11,598 bases of DNA from an uncultured Ruminococcus sp. (GCA_946404705.1 CAMJES010000039.1:1-11598), one strand, 5' to 3'; shown: positions 1 through 7,148, counted from the stretch's first letter. Numbers and translations: made by a program. Notes: generated by a model from the sequence alone, not told the origin.

Positions 1-824
1 GCAAGTGTAGCGTGGTTTGCTTCGATATTCATCTTGAAATCCTTGTCAAGACCGTACTTGCGGAGGAAGCCGAGAACTGTTGCTGTATCGAAATCATACT
101 GGTGCTTTGTAGGCTCCTTCGGCTTGGGTTCGATGTAGAAGTCGCCCTTGTAGCCGATAGAACGAGCATATTCAACAGCCATTTTCATAAGACGAGCCAT
201 GTTGTCAAGTTCAAGTCCCATATTTGTGTTAAGGAGAGTTTCATAGCCTTCTCTTCCGCCCCAGAAAACGTAACCCTGACCGCCAAGCTTAACGGTAGCG
301 TCGATAGCCTTCTTTATCTGTGCAGCTGCGTAAGCGAAAACGTCAGCGGAAGGAGATGTGCCTGCGCCGTGCATATAACGAGGGTGGTCAAAGCACTTTG
401 CTGTACCCCAGAGAAGCTTCTTGCCGGGGTACTGCTTCATCTTTTCAGCGGTATAATCAACGATCTCGTCAAACTTTGCGTTTGTTTCTGCGAGTGAGCC
501 GTACTCGGGTGAGAGGTCACGGTCATGCCAGCAGAAATAGTCGATGGAAAGCTTATCCATGATCTCGAAAGCAGCGTCAACCTTTGCCTTTGCTCTTGCA
601 ACGCTGTCGGATTCGCCCCATGTTTTGTCAGCTGTACCGCAGCCGAACATATCGGTGCCGTCGCCGCCCATTGTGTGCCACCATGAAAGTGCAAACTTGA
701 GGTGTTCTCTCATAGGCTTGCCGTCGACGATCTCATCGGGGTTATAATACTTGAATGCGAGGGGATTTGTGCTGTTTTTGCCCTCATAGGGGATCTTGCC
801 GATTCCTTTGAAAAATTCGCTCAT
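1..824 (-). CDS. xylA: Xylose isomerase, 3' end cut by the window edge
   Basis: Cytoplasmic xylose isomerase converts D-xylose to D-xylulose, the entry step of xylose use. The ATG at 822-824 has a GGGAGG ribosome site (833-838) eight bases upstream. The visible 274 residues begin MSEFFKGIGKI and read as a clostridial-type (class II) enzyme, which is normally about 440 residues, so roughly the last third lies off the left edge. Visible hallmarks are SWWH (47-50), the WHDRD loop with catalytic H100 and D103, FWGGREGYE (187-195), the metal ligand E232 with K234 in IEPKPKEPTKHQ, and E268 and H271 in EANHATL. The remaining aspartate metal ligands are outside the window. No xylulokinase or transporter is visible nearby. 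The gene has its own promoter with an internal palindrome, so sugar-dependent repression is likely. Confidence 0.96.
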   Translation of the reverse strand, partial: MSEFFKGIGKIPYEGKNSTNPLAFKYYNPDEIVDGKPMREHLKFALSWWHTMGGDGTDMFGCGTADKTWGESDSVARAKAKVDAAFEIMDKLSIDYFCWHDRDLSPEYGSLAETNAKFDEIVDYTAEKMKQYPGKKLLWGTAKCFDHPRYMHGAGTSPSADVFAYAAAQIKKAIDATVKLGGQGYVFWGGREGYETLLNTNMGLELDNMARLMKMAVEYARSIGYKGDFYIEPKPKEPTKHQYDFDTATVLGFLRKYGLDKDFKMNIEANHATL

Positions 825-886
825 TTTTATTTCCTCCCATAAAAAATTAATTATGTTTTAACAATTAACTTCACCTGTTACTATAT

Positions 887-915
887 ATTTTACATTGTAA
901 ACGATTTACTGTCAA
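887..915 (-). promoter_or_regulatory. xylA promoter with operator palindrome in the spacer
   Basis: On the minus strand a perfect -35 TTGACA (910-915) is followed by a 17-base spacer and -10 TAAAAT (887-892), about 60 bases before the xylA start codon. The spacer contains the inverted repeat GTAAA-TCG-TTTAC (897-909). This resembles LacI-family operators and fits the CcpA cre consensus at 12 of 14 positions. It does not resemble the TTAGTT-type site of ROK-family XylR. A repressor bound here would block RNA polymerase directly. The promoter is clear; the identity of the regulator is inference. Confidence 0.8.
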
Positions 916-963
916 GGTGGTTTTGTAAAAATTATATAAAATTTTCCTCTTATTTTTTTGTTA

Positions 964-1815
964 TTATTTTCCCGACAGCGTCGCCACAAGCAGCTCGGGA
1001 GGGTTAAAAAAACGTATCCTGCCGAGTCCGCGGCTGACCGCCATTCGCTTATCGTCTATTCTGTATATGCCCTCGGAATACTTCGGACGGGGCTTCAGCT
1101 CGGGTGAGATAAGTCCGCCCACAAACGGCAGGCGGATAGAACCGCCGTGGATATGACCGCTGAAAGTGACATCCGCGCCCCACTCGGCGTAGGTTTCAAA
1201 ATCAAGCGGATTATGCGCAAGGAGAATGATAAAGCCCTCGGGCTTTTTACCGCAAAGCCGTTCCATTTCGCTTAGCGTAAAGCTTTCCCAGCCACGCCTG
1301 TACTCCCTTACACCGCGGTAAAACTTCGCTTCGTAGGAAACTCCGCACAATGTCAAAGGCTGTCCGTCTTTATATATAGTATAACTCGTGTTGTCAAGGC
1401 AGATCGCACCTGCTTCAAGCATCTGCGCCGCAGTTTCGGTAAAAAGCTCCTCGGACATATCGGAAAACTCATGATTTCCGTTGACGTAAAAAGTCGGGTA
1501 ATTTTCGGCGAGCATTCGTGTAAGTCCGATAAAATCCTCTCTGTTTACGGCGGTATGGCTAATCATATCGCCCGTCATAACGACAATATCGGGCTTCTGC
1601 TTTGCGATAAGGTTAAAAAGGCGGTATCCGTTGCGCCCGTATTTTTTGTTATGAAGGTCGGAAAGATGCGCTATCTTCAACCCCTCATAAACTGACGGCA
1701 GGTTTTTCGCATGGATCGTGAAGCTTCCGACTTCAAGCTTTGACATCTGCCGCTTTGTGCTGGGCAGGAACTCTCCGAGCATTGCAGATTTTACGATTTC
1801 GGCACAGATTTTCAA
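964..1815 (-). CDS. YkuE-like calcineurin-type metallophosphoesterase
   Basis: This is a 283-residue binuclear-metal phosphoesterase. All family motifs are present: SDLH with D53 and H55, GD with D83, GNHE with N114 and H115, H201 in LLAHNPL, and the C-terminal GHIHGG with H221 and H223. This pattern is typical of the YkuE/YaeI group; the natural substrate is not deducible. YkuE proteins usually carry an N-terminal export signal or anchor. Here the N terminus (MKICAEIVKSAML) has none, so a cytoplasmic location is likely. The start is TTG at 1813-1815, chosen because GAGGG lies about seven bases upstream. The in-frame ATGs at residues 12 and 24 have no ribosome site. It lies 96 bases downstream of the Nudix gene in the same direction and may be co-transcribed, although a hairpin lies between them. 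Confidence 0.9.
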   Translation of the reverse strand: MKICAEIVKSAMLGEFLPSTKRQMSKLEVGSFTIHAKNLPSVYEGLKIAHLSDLHNKKYGRNGYRLFNLIAKQKPDIVVMTGDMISHTAVNREDFIGLTRMLAENYPTFYVNGNHEFSDMSEELFTETAAQMLEAGAICLDNTSYTIYKDGQPLTLCGVSYEAKFYRGVREYRRGWESFTLSEMERLCGKKPEGFIILLAHNPLDFETYAEWGADVTFSGHIHGGSIRLPFVGGLISPELKPRPKYSEGIYRIDDKRMAVSRGLGRIRFFNPPELLVATLSGK

Positions 1816-1858
1816 GAATTATCCCTCTTTCTGTAGAAAAACCTCATTTTATGCAAAT

Positions 1859-1882
1859 CGCCGGACTAAATAAAGTCCGGCG
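1859..1882 (-). terminator. Hairpin between Nudix and phosphoesterase genes
   Basis: This is a perfect 9-bp inverted repeat, CGCCGGACT / AGTCCGGCG, with a 6-base loop, lying 30 bases after the Nudix stop codon. On the minus strand it is not followed by a clean U tract (ATTTGCATAAAA), so termination would be weak. It may be a partial terminator or an mRNA-stabilising hairpin between two co-transcribed genes. Confidence 0.45.
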
Positions 1883-1911
1883 GAATTCTTTAAAAGGGCA
1901 AGAAAAGCGTA

Positions 1912-2328
1912 TTAATCGGCATTTCCCTTGATGACCTTTCGTGCTTTATTCACGATGCACTTGTCGTTTTCGTATGTCAGCACCGAGTCGGCGCAGCCTG
2001 CGTCCACCCATTTAATTTCGGCGATCTCCGATTCCTGTCTGACATAATCAAAATTCTTTGCCTTTGCGATAAAATAGACAACGACCTTTTGTGAATCCTT
2101 GCGTGGAAAATAGGTCACGGTTTCGCGGAAGGTCGGGTCGATGATAACATCTATTCCCGTTTCCTCTTTTATTTCTCGAAGGGCTGTTTCGACCTCGGTT
2201 TCTCCTGCCTCGACATGGCCCTTCGGGAATGACCAATGACCGCTGTTAACGTGCTTTATCAGCAGGATCTCAAGGTTCCCGTGGTACTTACGGTAAACAA
2301 TAGCACCGCATGACTTTTCATGTTGCAT
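1912..2328 (-). CDS. Nudix hydrolase, Ap4A-hydrolase-like
   Basis: This 138-residue single-domain Nudix protein has an intact Nudix box (GX5EX7REUXEEXGU): G37, E43, R51-E52, E55-E56 and G58-I59. The preceding HWSFPKGHVE is typical of asymmetric bis(5'-nucleosyl)-tetraphosphatases and related housecleaning enzymes, and the size also fits that group. The likely role is hydrolysis of a nucleoside diphosphate linked to another group; Ap4A is the best guess but substrate assignment from sequence is unreliable. The ATG at 2326-2328 has an AAAGGA element about 12 bases upstream, a rather long spacing. The gene has its own promoter and is separated from the CARF/protease operon by a strong terminator. 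Confidence 0.88.
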   Translation of the reverse strand: MQHEKSCGAIVYRKYHGNLEILLIKHVNSGHWSFPKGHVEAGETEVETALREIKEETGIDVIIDPTFRETVTYFPRKDSQKVVVYFIAKAKNFDYVRQESEIAEIKWVDAGCADSVLTYENDKCIVNKARKVIKGNAD

Positions 2329-2386
2329 AAGCCGTTTTTTCCTTTCTGAGCAGATGACTGCTTCGGATTATTGTATGTTCCTTATA

Positions 2387-2415
2387 ATTATAACACAAAA
2401 AGTTTTGTTTGTCTT
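2387..2415 (-). promoter_or_regulatory. Promoter of the Nudix gene
   Basis: The -10 is a perfect TATAAT on the minus strand (2387-2392). A weak -35, AAGACA (2410-2415), lies 17 bases further upstream. It lies between the terminator of the upstream operon and the Nudix start codon, where a promoter is expected. Confidence 0.6.
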
Positions 2416-2497
2416 GCTTTTTTCAAAAAAAATATAATTTTTTAATTAAAATTTCGATTTTAATAGTCATTTTCCACAAGATATTATTTATTTACAC

Positions 2498-2527
2498 AAA
2501 AAACAGCCTGCACTTTTGTACAGACTG
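2498..2527 (-). terminator. Rho-independent terminator of the CARF/protease operon
   Basis: The minus-strand transcript folds a 10-bp stem (CAGUCUGUAC / GUGCAGGCUG, two G-U pairs) with an AAAA loop, followed directly by six U residues. It lies 25 bases after the stop codon of the YhfC-family gene and closes that operon. Confidence 0.88.
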
Positions 2528-2552
2528 CCAAAATATGTATTCAAATATAGAT

Positions 2553-3404
2553 TTATTCTGCCGTAATTTCCTCTGTTTTCTCTGTTTCCTGAGGTTCGGG
2601 AACTTCTGCGCTAAGCTCGGATTTAAGCTGTTTGTATATCTTTACTGCAACAAATGCAATAATTACCGCTTCAACGAACAAAAGCAGCTCCACAACCACC
2701 AAACTTGTTATCACGCCACTCTGATAGAGTGCGGCAGGAACATCAAAAATAGCATGGAGAGCGATAGCGGCAGGGAAAAGCCACAGTTTTCCTTTCAGCT
2801 TTATGCTTGCAAATACCACAACGGAAAGCGAAACATGGAGCGTGATAGCTATCAGCCTTTCGACAACATTTATAAGTGCTTTCGACATAGTAAATTCCGA
2901 AAGAGCCGTAAACTGCGCTATAACAAGATCGGTCTGCTCCGCAGGAACGGAACTCATGATGGAATTCATTCCCATTGCATTAATAGTTACCGCCGTTATT
3001 GCATACGACAGCATTGTAAGTCCCAAAAGTATGATCGATTCAATTCCGCCGTGGCCAAGACCGTACATTATCGAAGCCCTCGGGTCGCTCCCCTTTTTGC
3101 AGAAGATCTTATACGCAACAAAGCGTCCCGTTTCTTCGAAAATACCTGCGGCCAATGTGCCGTAAATAACATAAGCTACTGTGCTTTGCTGAACGATCGG
3201 CAGCATAAAATAGTGAGAGATCTGCTCCAGAATAAGCGCAAAAACCGGAAATGTTACCGCACCGACAAAGACATATCGAAGCTTGACGTCCTTGTTTTTA
3301 AGCTTGAAAAAAACTATTGCGGCTATCGGCAGAAGCGTTGCGAGAATTCCTGCTGTAAGAAATGCTGCTATTGCAGCGGATGAAAACGTAATATCGTTTG
3401 TCAT
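2553..3404 (-). CDS. YhfC-family intramembrane protease
   Basis: This 283-residue polytopic membrane protein matches the YhfC family (CPBP/CAAX-protease-like, glutamic-type intramembrane proteases). Likely active-site elements are EETGR (E90, E91, R94) on one helix, GHGGIE (H118, E122) on the next, ER (182-183) with H190, and HAIFD (H217, D221) in a later helix. About seven or eight hydrophobic segments are visible, for example near residues 10-33, 45-60, 76-90, 120-145, 183-202, 206-227 and 231-256. An acidic tail rich in E, P and T follows from about 262. Its ATG overlaps the stop codon of the preceding gene by four bases (ATGA at 3401-3404), implying translational coupling. Members of this superfamily cleave substrates or act as membrane chaperones. 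The substrate here is unknown; the adjacent single-anchor protein is a natural candidate. Confidence 0.85.
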   Translation of the reverse strand: MTNDITFSSAAIAAFLTAGILATLLPIAAIVFFKLKNKDVKLRYVFVGAVTFPVFALILEQISHYFMLPIVQQSTVAYVIYGTLAAGIFEETGRFVAYKIFCKKGSDPRASIMYGLGHGGIESIILLGLTMLSYAITAVTINAMGMNSIMSSVPAEQTDLVIAQFTALSEFTMSKALINVVERLIAITLHVSLSVVVFASIKLKGKLWLFPAAIALHAIFDVPAALYQSGVITSLVVVELLLFVEAVIIAFVAVKIYKQLKSELSAEVPEPQETEKTEEITAE

Positions 3405-3979
3405 TGCTCTTTCTCCTTACTGTTGTTTTTCCTTCTGAATACAAAAAATACTGCCGCGGCGGCAATAATCAATACTGCCGGAATGATTATTGCAAGCGGA
3501 TTAATTCCGCCGCTGTCACGGAAAGCATAGTCGGGAAGGCTGTCGGATTTGAACAGCAGAATCCTGTCCACCCAGTCCTCCTTTTCGGTGCTGTAAGCTG
3601 CACAAGAAATTTTCTTGTCAAGCATTTCAACGCGGACTGTAAAAACCTGCTCCCCGTTTTCGCCCATCACGGGATAGATTATACCTGCCGAAGTACTCGA
3701 CTTAGCGGCGCTCCTTGCCCCGTCAGCCGAGCCAAGATACAGCGCTGTCGTCTTATTGCCCTGCATTGACATATCGGCGGTCATAACATTGCCCGAAACG
3801 GTCAGTATGCAGCTGTCAACGATAAGCTCGGAATTGCTGACCGCGACCTCGATCTCATATCTTCCCGATTTAAGGTCGGTAGCGTAGACCGCAGGTATCT
3901 CCTTTTTGGCAAAGGCCGAAAACGCACACAGCATCAGAACACCTGTCAATGCCAGTATAACGGAAACAAGCCTTTTCAT
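3401..3979 (-). CDS. Membrane-anchored surface protein of unknown function
   Basis: This 192-residue protein has an N-terminal signal peptide (residues 1-24, ending near FSAFA-KK), an extracellular region of about 125 residues, one transmembrane helix near 160-180 (INPLAIIIPAVLIIAAAAVF), and a short basic cytoplasmic tail. The extracellular part (SGRYEIEVAVSNSE, then a later DWVDRILLF stretch) looks like a beta-sandwich of the kind found in NEAT-like or similar surface domains. I do not recognise the family with confidence and assign no ligand. The ATG at 3977-3979 has an AAGGGGGA ribosome site six bases upstream. It lies 28 bases after the CARF gene and overlaps the YhfC-protease start by four bases, so the three are co-expressed. 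The type I topology makes it a plausible substrate or partner of the protease; this is inference. Confidence 0.75.
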   Translation of the reverse strand: MKRLVSVILALTGVLMLCAFSAFAKKEIPAVYATDLKSGRYEIEVAVSNSELIVDSCILTVSGNVMTADMSMQGNKTTALYLGSADGARSAAKSSTSAGIIYPVMGENGEQVFTVRVEMLDKKISCAAYSTEKEDWVDRILLFKSDSLPDYAFRDSGGINPLAIIIPAVLIIAAAAVFFVFRRKNNSKEKEQ

Positions 3980-4007
3980 ATCAAATCCCCCTTTACAATT
4001 TGTATAA

Positions 4008-4589
4008 TTACATATTTAATATACGCTTTATTATTGGTAGTGGATCATCGGGAACGGACTGCGAAACGCTGTGAATGACCGATTCCATATAGAAAAGCGT
4101 TGAAATATCGTGTATAATCGGAACGCCCGAGCTTTGATCGGCATAAAAAACAGATCTTATCTCGGCGTTGCGGCGAAGCTTGTAGCAAAAGCTCAGCGCG
4201 GTAAAAATTATAAGCGGTATCGCCTTATGCCCGAACGTGATATCGGCAAAAATGCTGTCGCCGTCGCCCAAGGTTTCGATAAGCGCTTCAAACACGCGCT
4301 TTTGCTTGTCGAGCGTTTCCTCTCCTGCGATGCGTATCTCGGTAAGGTCGTACTTAAAGCCGACCTCTTCGGCAAGAACTTTCAATTCCATCATCAAATT
4401 CAGAAAATTTGCGCTTGTTCTCGAAGAATTCTCCGAAATTATCAGCGTTATATTTACAAGCTCATCCTGCTCTGCCGTTGCTTTCAGCTGAAGAAGTATC
4501 GGAAACCGTGTTTCAAGCTCGGCTTCATCAGATCTGTAAAGGCATTTTTCGGTTTTCTCCGCCGGAAGCGCAAAAATATATTTTTTCAT
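4008..4589 (-). CDS. Stand-alone CARF-domain protein, TM1812/Csx-like
   Basis: This 193-residue soluble protein resembles the sensor domain of TM1812-family CRISPR-associated proteins. The key signature is FADITFGHKAIP (114-125), matching the family's DITHGFRxLP loop that lines the cyclic-oligoadenylate pocket. It is followed by a helix, the strand RSVFYAD (145-151) and PIIHDISTLFYMESVI (157-172), which mirrors the family's 'pVvDLTPflelleW' segment. The N-terminal half has predicted Rossmann-like strands near NITLIIS (46-52) and YDLTEIRI (80-87). There is no HEPN RxxxxH or nuclease domain; the chain ends about 20 residues after the CARF fold. The ATG at 4587-4589 has GGAG about eight bases upstream. 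It is first in an operon with a surface protein and a YhfC-type protease, with no Cas gene or repeat array visible. The homology claim rests on motif recognition and has not been searched. Confidence 0.7.
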   Translation of the reverse strand: MKKYIFALPAEKTEKCLYRSDEAELETRFPILLQLKATAEQDELVNITLIISENSSRTSANFLNLMMELKVLAEEVGFKYDLTEIRIAGEETLDKQKRVFEALIETLGDGDSIFADITFGHKAIPLIIFTALSFCYKLRRNAEIRSVFYADQSSGVPIIHDISTLFYMESVIHSVSQSVPDDPLPIIKRILNM

Positions 4590-4625
4590 TATCGGTTCTC
4601 CGTTTTACCACGTTATATTAATATG

Positions 4626-4654
4626 ATTTTAGCATAATTTACATTCAATGTCAA
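4626..4654 (-). promoter_or_regulatory. Promoter of the CARF / surface protein / protease operon
   Basis: On the minus strand a perfect TTGACA (4649-4654) is followed by a 17-base spacer and TAAAAT (4626-4631), about 37 bases before the CARF start codon. The near-consensus elements suggest constitutive or readily induced expression. I see no obvious operator around it. Confidence 0.82.
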
Positions 4655-4672
4655 ACAAATTTCGCAAAATGC

Positions 4673-4702
4673 AAAAAACGGCAATGGTATGCATTGCCGT
4701 TT
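4673..4702 (-). terminator. Rho-independent terminator after phoR
   Basis: This is a perfect 11-bp stem, AAACGGCAATG / CATTGCCGTTT, with a 5-base loop, followed on the minus strand by a run of six T. It lies just after the phoR stop codon and separates the phosphate regulon from the CARF operon promoter. Confidence 0.9.
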
Positions 4703-4714
4703 GATTTATTGCAG

Positions 4715-6346
4715 TTATTCGGGAAAACTTACCGTTATTTTTGTGCCGACATTTTCTTCACTTTCAAGCTTGATATCTGCACCGTGGTATATAGCGCCGT
4801 GCTTTACGATAGAAAGTCCGAGTCCCGTTCCGCCGAGCGCCTTTGAACGGCTGGAATCCACGCGGTAGAAGCGCTCGAAAACTCTGTCCTGCGCGGAAAC
4901 GGGTATTCCAACGCCGCTGTCCTTTACGCTCAGCACCGTTCTGCCGTTCTCCTTTGAGATATTGATATCGACAGTTCCGTTCGGGCGGTTGTATTTCACG
5001 GCGTTGTCGCAGAGGTTGAAGATAAGCTCGTCAAGTATCTTGCGAACGCCGAAAATGCAGGCGTGTTCTCCTTCAAGCGTAACCGTGAGCTTCATTTTGT
5101 CCGACTGCGGTTTTATCCTCTTGACGATCTCCTGCGAAAGTTCAAAGAGGTCTATGTTTTCCTTGTCATATTCAACGCTGCCATCGTCAAGGCGCGATAT
5201 TTTTATTATGTCATTTACAAGGGAAATAAGTCTTTGCGCTTCGTCATAGATAGACTTGGAAAAGTCTGTGACCGTTTCATCGGGAGTTCCGCCGCTCATC
5301 ATCAGCTCCGCAAAGCCAGATATCGAGGTAAGCGGCGTTTTAAGCTCGTGCGAAACATTCGATGTGAACTCTCTTCTCAACCGCTCGCGCTCGGAACGCT
5401 CCGTCACATCGAGTATAACTATTACTGCGCCGATTATCTTTTCTTCATCATAAACAGGGTTTGCAATAAGGCGGTATATCTTGTCGCCTATGCGCAGCTC
5501 GTTTTCGGCAGGACTGCCCTTTACGGCTTTTTCCGCCGCATCGCAGAAATCCGATAAAATGCTGCCTTGACCCTTATCTATACCGAGAATTTTTGAGGCC
5601 GCTGTGTTGTAGGTCAGAACGCTCGTGTTTATATCGGTAACAACAAAGCCCTCGCTCATATTTTCCGTGATAAGCTTGAATTCTTCCTTGCTGCGCTGTG
5701 CGTCGCGAAGCTGCTGTTCAATAGTTTCGTGCTGCGCGGAAAGCTTATCGGTAAGCGGCGCAAGCTCCGGATAAGGCGCTTTGCCGGGCAGTTCGGGGTC
5801 AAGCTCGTTTATCGGCTTTATAATGCTTCTCGAAACGAAGAATGAAAGCACAGCCGAGAACAGCACCGCCGCAAAAAATACTATCACGATAGGTATGGCA
5901 AGCGCCCGAAGCGTAGCCGCAATGGTATTCTGGTCAGCCGAAATGCGGATAACGCTGCAGTCGGAAAGCCTTACCGAATAGTATATGGTTTTTGTCAGGA
6001 ACGTATCGGAGCGCCGCACAGCGCTTCCCTCGCCTTTTATCAAGGCTTCGCGCACCTCTTGACGGTCGGCGTGATTTGTCATAGTTTCCGAATCGGCAGC
6101 TGTATCGAAAATAACGCTGCCGTCTTTGGCGATATATGTGATGCGCCTGTCCTTGGCAGAAAGCGACCTCAGATAGCTTTCGCCGTACTCCTCGGCTGCC
6201 GAGGCAATAAGATGCGCCTCTATTGCAAGCTCATCGGTCAGTTCGCGCTCAAAAACATCGGTAAGTATCCCGAAGATCAGGCCTATACTGAGCGCAAGCA
6301 CCGTGCAGGAAACCACAAGCCCCGTCAGGAAGATCTTTTTAGTCAT
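4715..6346 (-). CDS. phoR: PhoR-type phosphate-sensing histidine kinase
   Basis: This is a 543-residue membrane sensor kinase. Domains in order: transmembrane helix about 7-28; extracytoplasmic sensor about 30-145; second helix about 147-171; short linker with only a vestigial HAMP; PAS domain about 222-315; HisKA with the H-box SHELKTPL (phospho-accepting H333); and HATPase with N-box NLCDNAVKYN (444-453), G1 box DSGVGI (476-481) and G2 box GGTGLGLSIVK (505-515). All catalytic boxes are intact. The ATG at 6344-6346 overlaps the phoB stop by eight bases, with GAGG about nine bases upstream inside phoB, so kinase and regulator are translationally coupled. Its position directly after pstSCAB and phoB supports phosphate sensing. 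Without the neighbourhood it would only be a generic PAS-containing kinase. Confidence 0.9.
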   Translation of the reverse strand: MTKKIFLTGLVVSCTVLALSIGLIFGILTDVFERELTDELAIEAHLIASAAEEYGESYLRSLSAKDRRITYIAKDGSVIFDTAADSETMTNHADRQEVREALIKGEGSAVRRSDTFLTKTIYYSVRLSDCSVIRISADQNTIAATLRALAIPIVIVFFAAVLFSAVLSFFVSRSIIKPINELDPELPGKAPYPELAPLTDKLSAQHETIEQQLRDAQRSKEEFKLITENMSEGFVVTDINTSVLTYNTAASKILGIDKGQGSILSDFCDAAEKAVKGSPAENELRIGDKIYRLIANPVYDEEKIIGAVIVILDVTERSERERLRREFTSNVSHELKTPLTSISGFAELMMSGGTPDETVTDFSKSIYDEAQRLISLVNDIIKISRLDDGSVEYDKENIDLFELSQEIVKRIKPQSDKMKLTVTLEGEHACIFGVRKILDELIFNLCDNAVKYNRPNGTVDINISKENGRTVLSVKDSGVGIPVSAQDRVFERFYRVDSSRSKALGGTGLGLSIVKHGAIYHGADIKLESEENVGTKITVSFPE

Positions 6347-7022
6347 TTGCTGCTTCCTCTCCCCCTATGCGGTAACCGACATTCTTTATGGTTTTGATAA
6401 GCGAGCCGTTTTCGCCGAGCTTAACGCGAAGCTTGCGGATATGAACGTCAAGCGTTCGCGAATCCTCGTAAAACTCGCCCCATATCTCCGTCAGCAGCTT
6501 TTCACGCGAAACAACGCTGCCGCCTGCTTTCATAAGCGCAGCGAGCAGACTGTATTCCTTGAACGAAAGCGTTACCTCCGCACCGTCCGACTTAACGATA
6601 TGCTTTTTATCGTCAAGAGTTATTCCCCCTATTTTGAGTATCGACCTGTCTGCGGCAGGCTCTTTTGACGCACGGCGCAGCAGCGCACGAACTCTTGCGG
6701 AAAGCTCGGTCATTCCGAACGGCTTTGCAAGATAGTCGTCCGCACCGCTGTCAAGTCCCGTCACCTTGTCGAATTCGCTGCCCTTTGCGGTAAGCATTAT
6801 TATAGGAACGCTGCTTCCGCTGTCACGGATCTTCTTCAAAATGGAAAGTCCGTCCTCCTCGGGCAGCATTATATCAAGGATAAGCAGCTGCGGTTCAGCC
6901 TGCCCGAAGCCCTGCCAAAACTCGCTCGGCAAGGCAAAGCCTTTGGTTTCAAAGCCGTCTTTATTCAGCGCATAGCATACGAGCTTGCGGATATTGTCGT
7001 CATCTTCAAGAAGATATATCAA
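6339..7022 (-). CDS. phoB: PhoB/PhoP-type response regulator
   Basis: This is a 227-residue OmpR/PhoB-family response regulator. The receiver domain (1-116) has the acidic pocket E6-D7-D8, phospho-accepting D50 in LLILDIMLP, T78 and K100 in YLAKPF. The C-terminal winged helix (about 125-220) ends with DVHIRKLRVKLG and a KTIKNVGYRIG wing, the DNA-binding form. I place the start at TTG 7020-7022, not at the in-frame ATG at 7055. GGAGG (7031-7035) sits eight bases before the TTG, and the receiver fold naturally begins there (IYLLEDDD). It overlaps phoR by eight bases. It is expected to bind the Pho boxes upstream of pstS. The low-GC Gram-positive counterpart is also called PhoP. Confidence 0.92.
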   Translation of the reverse strand: MIYLLEDDDNIRKLVCYALNKDGFETKGFALPSEFWQGFGQAEPQLLILDIMLPEEDGLSILKKIRDSGSSVPIIMLTAKGSEFDKVTGLDSGADDYLAKPFGMTELSARVRALLRRASKEPAADRSILKIGGITLDDKKHIVKSDGAEVTLSFKEYSLLAALMKAGGSVVSREKLLTEIWGEFYEDSRTLDVHIRKLRVKLGENGSLIKTIKNVGYRIGGEEAAND

Positions 7023-7073
7023 TGCTTTTCCCTCCGGTTTAAAGAAATACCGCACTTGAAATATGTACGGCTT

Positions 7074-7106
7074 TAGGGAAACTCCGATTTGTTCGAAGTT
7101 TCCCTA
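7074..7106 (-). other. Hairpin in the phoBR leader
   Basis: A perfect 10-bp inverted repeat, TAGGGAAACT / AGTTTCCCTA, lies between the phoB promoter and its TTG start. It can be extended by a CGA/TCG triplet across one mismatch, leaving a 5-base loop. On the minus strand it is followed by AAAGCC, not a U tract, so it is not a standard terminator. It lies within the predicted 5' untranslated region, about 40 bases before the ribosome site. Confidence 0.6.
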
Positions 7107-7119
7107 TAGATCTGATTAT

Positions 7120-7148
7120 ATTTTATCACAGTTGATCGGACAAATCAA
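7120..7148 (-). promoter_or_regulatory. Internal promoter for phoBR
   Basis: On the minus strand TTGATT (7143-7148), a 17-base spacer and TAAAAT (7120-7125) lie just after the pstB stop codon. It could give phoBR expression independent of pst read-through. No terminator separates pstB from it, so both modes are possible. Confidence 0.7.

Noticed and set aside
1816..1911. Separate promoter for the metallophosphoesterase
   Set aside because: Only a TAAAAT with a poor -35 (TTTATT) is present, so I could not support it over co-transcription with the Nudix gene.
2409..3383. A 324-residue plus-strand open frame
   Set aside because: It is the antisense shadow of the YhfC-family gene: low-complexity, Cys/Asn/Lys-rich translation, no ribosome site, and it starts inside the terminator and promoter region.
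7023..7055. Upstream ATG start for phoB, adding 11 residues
   Set aside because: The perfect GGAGG would lie inside the extension, the ATG has no ribosome site of its own, and the receiver fold begins at the TTG.
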